DNA of 21,739 nucleotides from Baffinella frigidus (GCA_026770585.1 MU647680.1:53538-75276); one strand, 5' to 3'. Positions 7,402-15,130 are shown, counted from the stretch's first letter. Notes: generated by a model from the letters alone, not told the origin. A program made the numbers and translations.

Positions 7402-8754
7402 ATGGCCGACGGACACCGAGCAGCGTTCACTTTAAAGCAGCACAGCCATGCCAACCGCGCCCCGCCCATACACATAACCGAACTCGGCGACCTCGCCCAG
7501 AACATCTGCGGTGTCATGGATGTCATTTCCATCTTCGACCCGACGTCGGGAAATCAGTCCAGGCTTGCGTTAGAGACACTCTGTGACGCGTGTGGGACCC
7601 TGACATGTCACCAGATGCTGGAGAGCCTTGTAGTTCTCCTCCGACTGTTCGAGGCACATGGTGACCGGTGGGGTGCCGAACTGTGGGACGTCGTGAAGAA
7701 CCGAGGTGTGCAATTCGTCCAGCACGAGCACCATACAGACATGCAGGCCGCCGAGAGTCTGCGCGTCCACCGAATGCGGGCCGGGAAACGCGCAGAACAG
7801 CAAACCGCCGTGAACAAGGCGCTCGATACGAGTGTTCGCACAAGTTCTGTCTCGCGGAATTCGTGGTATGTCACACGCCTGCAATTGGTTGCACCGAAAC
7901 GCGGCGGGGTGTGTCCGCTGATACACTTTATCACCCACGAACTGAAAGACCGGCTGGACGTCCTATGCGTCTCCTGCCAGTACAGTGGCAATGCAATCCT
8001 GGCAGCGGAAATCAACTCAATGGGGGCGATGCTGCGAATCATTGACCCTGAAAGCCATCGTTTCATGTTTTCCGTTGTCGGTGAAATGCGGCAGTCGTAT
8101 GTCGGGGTGGTTCGCACAGCGGAGCTGTTGCAGCAAGTGGTGCGCGAATGCGAGACCAAGAAACTCGCATGGTGTGTGGGGTGGGCACGGGCGAACCGCA
8201 TTATATGGGACCTTGCCCCCGGACGGAACGGTGGTGCCAGCGACGACCGCTATGCCAAATACGTGAAACTGATGCACATGTTCTACCCGGCCAAAAGTTG
8301 CTCTGTGGTTCTCAACGCTACCTCGCTGGGGATGCACCGCGCGTACCACAATGATATCATATGTCCGGACATTTACACCCCCGACCTGTGCTATGGCCTC
8401 GCCGATTTCGAGAAGTTTCTGCAGTGTTTCGGCCAGTCTTTCGCGAGAGATAGAGATATGATGCAGTGCGACGACCCATATAGTTCGCCTGTAGACAGAG
8501 TTCCGGATCCTTCCACGCGATTTTCTTCCATTATGGGTCTCCTGTTGGTGTTTGTGAACATCTGCGACCCAGACTCTGCGGCGGGGATCGATACGGCCCT
8601 CTCGATGTTGCACGCCCAAGACACGAACACCCGCGTCAACGGCGGGCTTGACATGGCAGACCTCCTCCTCGACTCCTGCAAGGTCTCTCAATGGCAGCAA
8701 TATGCCCGGTCGCAGGTTGCCCTTGCCGATGCCCCCGGGCGGTCTACGAGATAA
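7402..8754 (+). CDS. Hypothetical protein, 450 residues
   Basis: I do not recognise this protein. The reading frame is open from a TTG at 7378, but the first ATG is at 7402 (MADGHRAAFTLKQHSHANR), 49 bases after a TATA-like box, so I use it. The chain is evenly globular with no membrane segment, repeat or known motif. Patches such as HFITHELKDRLDVLCVSCQY and CSVVLNATSLGMHRAYHND look well folded. Third codon positions favour G/C. After the TAA the same frame stays open for 57 more codons, to 8928, with an ATG at 8776. That could be a short downstream gene, readthrough, or an early stop that removed the C-terminus. Confidence 0.8.
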   Translation: MADGHRAAFTLKQHSHANRAPPIHITELGDLAQNICGVMDVISIFDPTSGNQSRLALETLCDACGTLTCHQMLESLVVLLRLFEAHGDRWGAELWDVVKNRGVQFVQHEHHTDMQAAESLRVHRMRAGKRAEQQTAVNKALDTSVRTSSVSRNSWYVTRLQLVAPKRGGVCPLIHFITHELKDRLDVLCVSCQYSGNAILAAEINSMGAMLRIIDPESHRFMFSVVGEMRQSYVGVVRTAELLQQVVRECETKKLAWCVGWARANRIIWDLAPGRNGGASDDRYAKYVKLMHMFYPAKSCSVVLNATSLGMHRAYHNDIICPDIYTPDLCYGLADFEKFLQCFGQSFARDRDMMQCDDPYSSPVDRVPDPSTRFSSIMGLLLVFVNICDPDSAAGIDTALSMLHAQDTNTRVNGGLDMADLLLDSCKVSQWQQYARSQVALADAPGRSTR

Positions 8755-8775
8755 GCAGAGGCAAACACGGCTGCC

Positions 8776-8928
8776 ATGCAGTACTGCGAGCAAAACACGG
8801 ACCAGCTCGGTGGGGTGGTGGTCTCGTCGCATTCACTTGGAGACGGGTCGTTGCTCGACCGCCTCTGTAAGATGATCGTGGATCTGAATTGCGGCGACTG
8901 GATGCGTAGGGGGGGGCTAACGAACTAA
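8776..8928 (+). CDS. Short ORF in frame after the 7402 gene, 50 residues
   Basis: It begins MQYCEQNTDQLGGVVVSSHS and continues with LLDRLCKMIVDLNCGDWMRR. It lies seven codons after the TAA at 8752-8754 in the same frame. Its last codons overlap a half copy of the 29-bp palindrome (8916-8926), so the original ending may have been replaced by that element. It may be the lost C-terminus of the upstream protein rather than a separate gene. Confidence 0.3.
   Translation: MQYCEQNTDQLGGVVVSSHSLGDGSLLDRLCKMIVDLNCGDWMRRGGLTN
8916..8926. repeat. Half copy of the 29-bp palindromic element
   Basis: GCTAACGAACT equals the right arm of copy 6. No left arm is present. It is preceded by an eight-base G run. 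Confidence 0.5.
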
Positions 8929-9370
8929 ACATGATCAGAACACGGTCTAGTTTAGAACGAAGTTCACACCGGCTCGACTGATAAATACACTAATTCGTGA
9001 TGGGATGTCGGACTTGACCAGGATGCATTGATGAGCACACGCCTCGTTTCGCCTTATGGAGCTTATGGATTTCGTTGAGCTTACCACTTCGTTGATTTCG
9101 TTGATTTCGTGTTCATTAGACAGGATTGTCAGTGTCAGCCCGTGCCTTCCCCAAGCTAGGATCGGGTCGGCCTTGCTTCCCAAATAGAGCATTGGGCTCT
9201 TTTAGGTTGTGATTTACCTGGTTTGACCATCAACTAGTTGATGGTCAAATATTTTAGTCTACCCGCGATTGGAACCCAGCGCGCACTAAGGGCACTCCCC
9301 GCAGCCACAACAGCCACAGCCCCCGCAGCAGCCGCGCAGCGTCGCACGGGGCGGGGCGGGGTCTGGTGCC
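8929..9370. other. Intergenic region, no convincing gene
   Basis: An AT-richer 440-base gap. It contains TCGTTGATT repeats around 9086-9108 and the long palindrome at 9222-9249. Near 9286 is GCGCACTAAGGG, which also occurs before the 4086 gene, and just before the 9371 start is a C/G-rich leader. An 81-residue minus-strand ORF (8947-9192) is mostly repeat-encoded and I do not accept it. Confidence 0.5.
9222..9249. repeat. Perfect 28-bp palindrome
   Basis: The 14-base half site TTTGACCATCAACT is followed directly by its reverse complement with no spacer. It is unrelated in sequence to the 29-bp family. It could be an operator for a dimeric DNA-binding protein or a cruciform site upstream of the RING/TRAF gene. 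Confidence 0.9.
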
Positions 9371-10815
9371 ATGAAGAACGCCGTCGACCCGGCCTTCGTG
9401 GTAGATGAATCGTTGGACGAGGCGTTCATCTGCAGCGTCTGTGCGAACGTGGTGAACGAGATGACGACTGGCTGTGACGAGGGCCATGGCATGTGCCGGG
9501 TGTGCTACATCAAGGCGATCGAGACCTCGCCCAAGTGTCCCTTCTGCAAGGAGCCGACGTCCAGGGACAAGCTGCAGAGGAACCGCCCGTTCGACGATCT
9601 CGTGGCGAAGTTGCAGATGCGCTGCAAGCACGGGCGGCACATCAAGGGCGCTGGTGGATCTGCTGCTGCTGCTGCTGCTACGGCGGGGTCCAAGCGGAAG
9701 AAGGCGGAGCTCGAGGCTTTTCACTGCCCCTGGGTCGGCGCCGTGAGCGCCTTTGACACGCATCTCGCGGTCGAGTGCCTGCACGAGATGGTGCCGTGCA
9801 CGAATGCAAAGCATGGCTGCCATTTCGAGTCGCTGCGCGGGGACCAGCAACGGCACCTCGCCGACTGCGTGGCGCGCGCTGTCAAGTGCAAGCACTGCAG
9901 CGCCTTCTTCCCGAAGAACAAGATCGCTGTTCACGATAACAAGTGCCTTGAAGTGCCTGTGCGGTGCCCCAACGCGTTCAAGGGCTGCAATGTCAAGAAT
10001 TTGACGCGGGGGGGTTCCGCTGGCCATGTGCTGGTGTGCGGGTGGGCGGCGGACAAATGCACGGCAGTGGGGTGCGGTGTCGTGTTGCTGAAGAAGGACA
10101 TGGAGAAGCACATGCTCGAGTCTGTCGAGGAGCACCAGCAATCGCTCCAATGCTTCGTGGCGGACCTTGAGAAGAAGGTCGTCGCGCTGGGCAGGGACAA
10201 CGATCTTCTCCGGATGAAGTGCTTGGCGTCCAAGCACACTTTCGAGGTCCAGGTTCTGCAGACATCGGGCAAGGAACAGCCAGCTAAGTCGGCCCTCTAC
10301 AAGTTCGGGTCCGGCGTCACTGGCGTCGCCCACGCGTATACAGAACAGTATGCAGAAGGGACCAACGTATACGTGGAGCTCGGCATCACCCCCACGCAGC
10401 GCGAATGGCGGGCTCACGTGCGTGCCCTGCCCCCCCCCAACAAACGCTTGAACAAACACTTGAACCCGCCTATGCCTCAAACACCTGGCCCCGCCTATGC
10501 CTCAAACACCTGGGCCCGCCTAGGCCTGAAACACTTGAATCTGGCGAACCAAGAAAGTCCGTTGACAGCCACCGCTAACGAACTGGCCCCAAGCAGTACA
10601 AGTGCGTGTTGGAGACACGGTCGCACACTGTCTTCCGCCAACTCACCTCCGATCTCGATGAGAACTCCCCCTTGCCGACGAGACTCAAGACCTTTTCTTC
10701 TCGTCTCTTCACGTTCGCCCTAAGCGCGGAAGATCAGGTGAATTGCATTGCACCCGATGGGTCCTTCACGTTGCTGCTGTCCGTATGGATATACGGGACG
10801 GTAGACCTGTTCTGA
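9371..10815 (+). CDS. RING finger / TRAF-type zinc-finger protein, split gene, 421 residues
   Basis: Exon 1 is 9371-10417 (349 codons) and exon 2 is 10597-10815 (72 codons plus TGA). Residues 21-59 form a textbook C3HC4 RING: C21, C24, C35, H39, C42, C45, C56, C59. Cys/His clusters at about 119-235 follow the TRAF-type zinc-finger pattern (e.g. ECLHEMVPCTNAKHGC, then RHLADC; CKHCSAFF, then HDNKC). A short coiled coil is likely at about 248-284, and the C-terminus (about 288-421) is beta-rich and may be a MATH-like domain. RING proteins act as E3 ubiquitin ligases, so ubiquitination of a host or viral target is the likely activity. Unspliced, exon 1 reads on through repeats in a different frame from the exon 2 sequence. 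An Ala tract sits at 98-103. Confidence 0.85.
10465..10539. repeat. Three tandem 25-base units within the intron
   Basis: Units start at 10465, 10490 and 10515 with CCCGCCTATGCCTCAAACAC (third: CCCGCCTAGGCCTGAAACAC). Units one and two are nearly identical; the third is diverged. Confidence 0.9.
10556..10584 (-). repeat. 29-bp palindromic element, copy 7, inverted
   Basis: The right half ACCGCTAACGAACT is intact; the other arm is diverged (AGTCCGTTGACAGCC). The flanks GGCGAACCAAGAA before and GGCCCCAAG after are the reverse complement of those around copies 3 and 6. It lies inside the 10418-10596 intron, 12 bases from the acceptor. Confidence 0.85.
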
Positions 10816-11240
10816 CCTCGATTAGGAGAATGCTGTCCGGTAGGGGCCTGGGTGTCTGTACGGGCGGGGGGGGTAGGGGTGTCGCGCTGCAGGTGTCTGT
10901 ACGTGCGGGCGGGGTATGGGTGTCGCGCTGTAGGAGGTGTCTGTACGGCTGTACAGACCGGTGGGGTTGTTTAGGTCGACGCATTCGGGGGACGTGGCCG
11001 TACGATTGTACGGTTGCATTAGGGGGGGAGGGGCGTGGGTGTACTGCTGTAGGCGGTACGGCCCGGTGGGGTGTTGGGGCGGCGGTGTTGTGTTCTGTTA
11101 ATGAATATTTATTCGCTGCAACTGTGTTCGGGCGCACCAACCTTGCCAACAAAATACCCGACCTGTTACAGACTCGTGAACAACATGGGTAGATAACCAA
11201 GATCTACGTGGCAGGACAGTTGTCTGGAACACCGTTGTCC
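10816..11240. other. G-rich, hairpin-bearing spacer, no gene accepted
   Basis: Degenerate repeats of GGTGTCTGTACG and GGGTGTCGCGCTG fill 10845-10945. G runs at 10862-10879 could form a quadruplex. Hairpins occur at 10939-10958 (GTCTGTAC-GGCT-GTACAGAC) and 10998-11013 (CCGTAC-GATT-GTACGG). The position just after the RING/TRAF stop makes a role in 3'-end formation possible. Long Pro/Thr/Arg ORFs on the minus strand look compositional. Confidence 0.5.
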
Positions 11241-11534
11241 ATGTCGATCCATCGGCTGGGTGGTCTTGAGTCCCGTCTGCACGGCGGACTTCTTGCAATA
11301 GCGGGCCTATTTACTCTGACATCGTTCCTGTGGTATCAACATCCAGCTCACAGAGGTTCGCAAGCAAAGACGTCGTTCCTCCGGATCGTTTACCGCCCCC
11401 CTATACAAGAGTTCCCAGGGCTGCGGAACGGCGTGGCCTGGTCCCCCCGGCCAATTTCTAGAGATTTTTTGGGACCTCCTCGCGGGGTACTATACATCTG
11501 GGACGATGCACCTGATCTGCATCTGTCTATGTAG
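11241..11534 (+). CDS. Doubtful small ORF, 97 residues
   Basis: From ATG 11241 it encodes MSIHRLGGLESRLHGGLLAI and a hydrophobic patch (LLAIAGLFTLTSFLWY) followed by Pro/Arg-rich sequence. No TATA box or homologue is seen. It could be a short membrane protein or chance. Confidence 0.25.
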   Translation: MSIHRLGGLESRLHGGLLAIAGLFTLTSFLWYQHPAHRGSQAKTSFLRIVYRPPIQEFPGLRNGVAWSPRPISRDFLGPPRGVLYIWDDAPDLHLSM

Positions 11535-11736
11535 AGCCTTTCACTCCTTAACGGGTCGGGTGTCTTTTGGACGGTGGGGGCGTCGGCTGGTCGTCTTGCT
11601 ACGTGTATGATTGTCCTTATATTGTGTCTCGCATTTCCAAGCGGGTTCTGTTGTATTCACACGCAGCCGCCCCGCAACCACCACGCAACCTCGCACCCGC
11701 TGCTGCATGGGACGCCACGACACGCCCTCGATGTGC

Positions 11737-12453
11737 CTACACGCCCACACGGATCGTGGAAAGCTTTGCCTCTATCTTAGCACTGTGGACGGCGAACCAT
11801 TTTTCGTATGTCCTATCGCGGCCTTGGGCTTGCTCCTTCGCGGTCCCGGTGGGCGGTGGGTGGTTGTCGGGGCCCACGTCGGCCTTGAGCCGGGCGTCCC
11901 GGCTGACATTCCTCTTGTTGGCGCGGGATTCTGCGTCGCGCGAGTCGCGGAGTTGGTTCTCGAGGGTCTGCTCTGTGTAGGCGCCGGCGTCCCACGATGC
12001 AACGAGCGCAAGCCTGCAGTCGTATGCAGACAACTTACGCTTCCCCGCGACTTTGACGGTGCTGGTGCTGGCCTCGTCAGCACCGTCCTTGCCCGTGGCC
12101 GGCGCGTATCCTTGTATTTTGGGCGTGATGTCGGCGAGTTTGTCTTGGATCTTAACGGCATGTTGGGCAAACCAGCGTGCGAGGAACGTTTGCTTCTTGC
12201 TGCTCTTGCAGTTTGCGGTGTTGTATGGGAGAGGGCCCTGTAGTTCCGGAGACGCTTCCGCCACCGTGCGCGACCAATTGTAGTTCCTTGTGCGGTCGTC
12301 GATCAACTTGGCAAGTTTCATCCCGCTTTCCTGTGCAACTTGCATCTGTTTCTTGAGATCGAAGACAACAGATTCAGACGGGACACGTGTCTCAATGGAC
12401 ATGAAATGAATCGCGAGGTCTGCCATTATCTCCGATGGGGTCGAATCCTTCAT
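11737..12453 (-). CDS. Hypothetical protein with repeated WFAxH motif, 238 residues
   Basis: I do not recognise it. It starts MKDSTPSEIMADLAIHFMS. A short motif is repeated: RWFAQHAVKIQDKLADI (about 93-109) and KWFAVHSAKIEAKLSTI (about 218-234). They are separated by a charged, low-complexity linker with a basic GKRKL patch that might be a nuclear signal. It is highly hydrophilic with no membrane segment. It is separated from the convergent plus-strand ORF at 11241-11534 by about 200 bases in which I see nothing. No clear TATA box is visible upstream. Confidence 0.65.
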   Translation of the reverse strand: MKDSTPSEIMADLAIHFMSIETRVPSESVVFDLKKQMQVAQESGMKLAKLIDDRTRNYNWSRTVAEASPELQGPLPYNTANCKSSKKQTFLARWFAQHAVKIQDKLADITPKIQGYAPATGKDGADEASTSTVKVAGKRKLSAYDCRLALVASWDAGAYTEQTLENQLRDSRDAESRANKRNVSRDARLKADVGPDNHPPPTGTAKEQAQGRDRTYEKWFAVHSAKIEAKLSTIRVGV

Positions 12454-12696
12454 CTGGAATCCGTGTCGCCTTTCAGGGGCTGTGTGGTGAAAACGACGAG
12501 GAGGTGGTGTTGCAATGATATGCTACACTTGATACGTGTCGATGTGTCACATGAATTCGTATTCGCATGTCATTGGGGGGATGTGGGGCACCCCACATAC
12601 GTGTTGATGTAGATGTAAGACGTTTCAGTCAACTCTTTGAATGCGTGCATAGATTCGTGGGATACAGTCCGGGGAACCCAGCCCTCACAGCACACG
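12454..12696. other. Divergent intergenic region, no feature seen
   Basis: It lies between the minus-strand 11737-12453 gene and the plus-strand split gene at 12697. I see no TATA box, palindrome or gene. GGGGG-type runs occur near 12576. Confidence 0.4.
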
Positions 12697-12954
12697 ATGC
12701 CTAGCATGCCGCATGCCAAGCCGGATGTCAAAGCAGTCTTCCAGAAGGTAGTGAGGAGCCTCGCGGGTCGTGTGCCTGTCGCGCAGAAGCAGCAGCTGCA
12801 CGAGAAGGTCAAGCGCTACATTGCGAAGCAGCCAAGCGCCGCACCGGATGTATTTCCCGCCCCAAGACCTGGTGGCATCTGCGTCCTTGTCGTTTGAATC
12901 TGGGTGTTCTGGTCCGCACCCTGTCTGGGAGGGGTTGGGATGCGATGGGATGGG

Positions 12955-12986
<32 letters not shown>

Positions 12987-13229
12987 GCGTATGTGTATGT
13001 GTATGTGTCTCATATCATGTGTGGTGTGCAGCTGCTTAAGTTCTGCTTCGGTCTATGCTCCGAGCACAACTACGCCGACGATGCCGCGCAGCTCCGACTC
13101 GTCCTCGGCGCCCACCAGAAATTCGTGCGGGAATCGCGGGACGAAACGCGCCTGGTAGAAGTCGATAAGCAACCGCGTTGTCCCGACTGTCGCCTCGCCG
13201 GTTTGAGCCCGCGGAAGGTGGCTACTTAG
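12697..13229 (+). CDS. Split gene, shortened paralogue of the 528-1082 and 13465 genes
   Basis: Exon 1 is 12697-12849 (51 codons) and exon 2 is 13032-13229 (65 codons plus TAG), about 116 residues. An upstream in-frame ATG exists at 12637, but 12697 makes exon 1 exactly as long as in the paralogue on the minus strand. Exon 1 (VFQKVVRSLAGRVPVAQKQQ) aligns with the N-terminus of the 13465 protein. Exon 2 opens LLKFCFGLCSEHNYADDAAQ, close to LLNYCIALCEEHNYTETASK. The C-terminal module is damaged: only CRLAGLSPRKVAT remains before a stop, where relatives continue through ELxR to CSY. After the stop the DNA repeats AAGGTGGCGACTTAG. It could be a decaying copy or a short variant. Confidence 0.6.
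12850..13031 (+). other. Spliceosomal-type intron, 182 bases
   Basis: Donor GTATTT after GAT, acceptor TGTGCAG before CTG, phase 0. It holds a GTGTAT microsatellite (12955-13008). It is at the same protein position as intron 801-929 although the intron sequences are unrelated. Confidence 0.7.
12955..13008. repeat. GTGTAT microsatellite in intron
   Basis: About nine imperfect 6-base units; one contains GTATGC. Its complement gives the His/Ile alternating ORF on the minus strand, which is spurious. Confidence 0.9.
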
Positions 13230-13292
13230 AAGGTGGCGACTTAGAAGGTGGCGACGAGTTCGCCAGCGGGTGTGGTCGATGTTGAGTGGTCC

Positions 13293-13298
13293 AATAAA
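13293..13298 (+). terminator. AATAAA polyadenylation-like signal
   Basis: AATAAA 64 bases after the stop of the 12697 gene, followed 24 bases later by the 13322-13344 hairpin. Confidence 0.5.
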
Positions 13299-13321
13299 CC
13301 CGTAAACTCGCACCGGTGTTC

Positions 13322-13344
13322 CTGGTCCCCCGTTGGGGGACCAG
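13322..13344. terminator. Strong GC hairpin
   Basis: Arms CTGGTCCCCC (13322-13331) and GGGGGACCAG (13335-13344) with a 3-base loop. It lies between the 12697 and 13465 genes and could mark the 3' end of the former. Confidence 0.5.
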
Positions 13345-13464
13345 TCCCGCGAAGACCATCCGCGTGCTTACGTCTACGTCCCCTCCCTGCAGTCCCCCAT
13401 TGGGGTATCATAAGAAGTAGAGATTCCCGCCAGATAATCTCATGAACTAGACACTCGGTATCGC

Positions 13465-13881
13465 ATGTCGCAACCTACACTGTTGCAGAGTGATGTCTAC
13501 TACACTGTCTTGACGGAACTGCACGGGATGGTGTCCGGGGAGCAGGGGGTGCGGCTGGCAAAGATGGTCCGGTTGTATTTGGACAAGGCGCCGAAAGCAG
13601 AGAAGAGGATGGTCAACTTCTGCGTGTCCATAGGCCGGAAGCGAGCCCTCCCCTCCATCGTAGGACGGATGCTTCACGTGGCGGCGATGCAGGAGATCAA
13701 GACACGGGACGATGTGCGGTCGGCAGGCATGACGCAAGCACAGCTGGACCTGTGCACCGCCTTCGCCATGGGGCAGCATTCCCGGCTCGGGGCGACATCG
13801 CCGGTGCGGCATCTCGACCCCGAGATGCTGCGACTGGTAATGGCGCGGGGGGGTCTGCGGCAGTGTAGCTACGTGGAATAG
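13465..13881 (+). CDS. Intronless paralogue with intact RLG-SP-ELxR module, 138 residues
   Basis: It starts MSQPTLLQSDVYYTVL. The N-terminal half (residues 1-53) aligns with exon 1 and the start of exon 2 of the neighbouring split gene; KAPKAEKRMVNFC spans the intron position without a break. Residues 99-128 hold the module in its clearest form: AFAMGQHSRLGATSPVRHLD, then PEMLRLV. The end LRQCSYVE matches LRVCSYTD of the 528-1082 gene. A tandem neighbour of the truncated 12697 copy, it looks like the working member of a local duplication. The function is unknown; no catalytic residues are evident, so a binding role is more likely. Confidence 0.8.
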   Translation: MSQPTLLQSDVYYTVLTELHGMVSGEQGVRLAKMVRLYLDKAPKAEKRMVNFCVSIGRKRALPSIVGRMLHVAAMQEIKTRDDVRSAGMTQAQLDLCTAFAMGQHSRLGATSPVRHLDPEMLRLVMARGGLRQCSYVE

Positions 13882-14042
13882 ATGCGGGATGGAACGTGGG
13901 TCCCGTGGGCCAGGCGTGCGTGTGTGTGTTTAATACAACTCGGGGCATCTCAGTTTCGTTCGGGGTACGCAGTGCATGCACCCATGTGGTGTGTACACTA
14001 GGTGTTCATTAAGAATCTGGGCAGGTTCTGGTACATATCTTG

Positions 14043-14050
14043 TATTTAAG
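14043..14050 (+). promoter_or_regulatory. TATA-like box for the 14075 gene
   Basis: TATTTAAG 32 bases before the ATG at 14075. It lies downstream of the earlier in-frame ATG at 13976 and so argues against that start. Confidence 0.5.
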
Positions 14051-14074
14051 GAGCGTCTCCTCTGTAAGACACGT

Positions 14075-14935
14075 ATGGGGCCCTTCACTGGACTGAATGG
14101 GTTGCACCGTGAAGTTGCTACAGGCAATGTAGAGACGGTATCCGCGATGCTAAACCACCGCGACGTCCGCGGCCGTCTGGTGTGTTGGGGCATTGACGAG
14201 CAGACTTTGTCAGGTGATACCGCCTTGATGATTGCTGTGAAAAACAAGGACATCCCCATGGTGCATCTACTACTGCAACACCATGCGAATGCGTCAATCC
14301 CGGACACGCACACCACGCCACTCATAGAAGCCGTCTACCGCGGTTCGGTTGAAATCGTCCGCGCGCTCGTTGCATCGCGTGCGGACTGCAGTGTCCGCAA
14401 CGAGAATAACGACACCGCGTTTACGCTCGCCAACAGGGTGAGCATGAGAGCACAGCCTCGAAGCGAGCAAGACCCTTACCGCGTTATTGCAACGGTGTTG
14501 TGGGAGGCACAGGGTGGGGTGCCGTGTAAATTCCGTGTGTGTGCGGCACCTCGTAGCAGTGATGGCCTCGTGGGACACGGCGGCTCCCATGCGCCGCCCG
14601 CATCGGATAGCTTGCAGCCGTTGTGGAGCGTGCCGGGGCAGGAGGGTATGTCGAGGTCGGATGTGTTGCAGGCGGCGATGCGGGAGGAGGAGCTGCTGGC
14701 ACTGTCCCGGTGGGAGGAGGAGATGTACCATCGCACGCGGGAGAAGGAGGAGATACAGCAGCGGGGTAACAACATGTCCACGACGAGTATGTTGCAACTG
14801 TTGATGAGGAGGCATGAGGGTGCGCAATGGCATAGCACGGTGCATGGGGCCATCCAGGGGCAGCAGCCACAGGAAGGAGAGACTCCGCAGATGCAGAGTA
14901 GCATGTATGACACAGCGTCCGACTATGATATGTAG
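14075..14935 (+). CDS. Ankyrin-repeat protein, 286 residues
   Basis: The frame opens earlier (ATG 13976), but a TATA-like box at 14043 places the start at 14075 (MGPFTGLNGLHREVA). About four ankyrin units follow: LNGLHREVATGNVETVSAML, GDTALMIAVKNKDIPMVHLL, TTPLIEAVYRGSVEIVRALV and a final NDTAFTLANRV. The C-terminal half is not ankyrin: a polar linker, a charged helical stretch rich in Glu/Arg (WEEEMYHRTREKEEIQQR), and a Gln-rich tail ending SSMYDTASDYDM. The shared C-terminal module is absent. The last 24 bases of coding-region sequence before the end are duplicated just downstream (14941-14964). Confidence 0.82.
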   Translation: MGPFTGLNGLHREVATGNVETVSAMLNHRDVRGRLVCWGIDEQTLSGDTALMIAVKNKDIPMVHLLLQHHANASIPDTHTTPLIEAVYRGSVEIVRALVASRADCSVRNENNDTAFTLANRVSMRAQPRSEQDPYRVIATVLWEAQGGVPCKFRVCAAPRSSDGLVGHGGSHAPPASDSLQPLWSVPGQEGMSRSDVLQAAMREEELLALSRWEEEMYHRTREKEEIQQRGNNMSTTSMLQLLMRRHEGAQWHSTVHGAIQGQQPQEGETPQMQSSMYDTASDYDM

Positions 14936-14964
14936 AGTAGAGCATGTATGACACAGAGTCCGAC
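14900..14964. repeat. 24-base direct repeat at the gene end
   Basis: AGCATGTATGACACAG begins both 14900-14923 and 14941-14964; the copies differ at one base over 24. The offset is 41 bases, so the second copy opens a new frame (MYDTESDDAMHAE, from 14944) that runs to 15207. Confidence 0.85.
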
Positions 14965-15074
14965 GATGCTATGCATGCGGAGTGTCGTGGTAGTGCATAT
15001 CGCAGGGATCTTAGTGTAACGGGTGAGTTTCTTGGTATGCAGTCTATCGGTGTCGGTTCACCGAAGCTCCAAGA

Positions 15075-15080
15075 TATAAG
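15075..15080 (+). promoter_or_regulatory. TATA-like box for the 15131 ankyrin gene
   Basis: TATAAG 56 bases before the ATG at 15131. A perfect donor-like GTAAGT also lies at 15122-15127, nine bases before the ATG, so an upstream exon is conceivable. Confidence 0.5.
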
Positions 15081-15130
15081 TGATACACATGCAGCGTATG
15101 CGCGGTTAGCATTGCATCGCGGTAAGTGCG

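Larger units (their letters stand above)
10418..10596 (+). other. Spliceosomal-type intron, 179 bases, built of repeats
   Basis: Donor GTGCGT follows codon CAC; acceptor CCAAGCAG precedes TAC. It is phase 0, and its removal joins two frames that are otherwise offset. Its middle is three 25-base tandem units (10465-10539), and its 3' part is an inverted copy of the 29-bp palindrome with its flanks (about 10542-10590). Almost no unique sequence remains apart from the splice sites and a C run. Confidence 0.7.

Noticed and set aside
8017-8832. 271-codon minus-strand ORF
   Set aside because: It lies opposite the 7402-8754 gene and has the composition of an antisense shadow.
8947-9192. 81-codon minus-strand ORF
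   Set aside because: Part of it (EINEINE, STKSISSI) is encoded by TCGTTGATT repeats; no promoter and no recognisable sequence.
9254-10480. 408-codon minus-strand ORF opposite the RING/TRAF gene
   Set aside because: The sense strand has a full RING and TRAF-type zinc fingers; the antisense sequence is His/Arg/Leu-rich with no motif.
10766-11200. 144-codon minus-strand Pro/Thr/Arg ORF
   Set aside because: It is generated by the G-rich degenerate tandem repeats on the other strand; no promoter or motif.
12637-12696. Upstream ATG extension of the 12697 gene
   Set aside because: Starting at 12697 gives an exon of exactly 51 codons as in the paralogue at 930-1082; the extra 20 residues have no counterpart.
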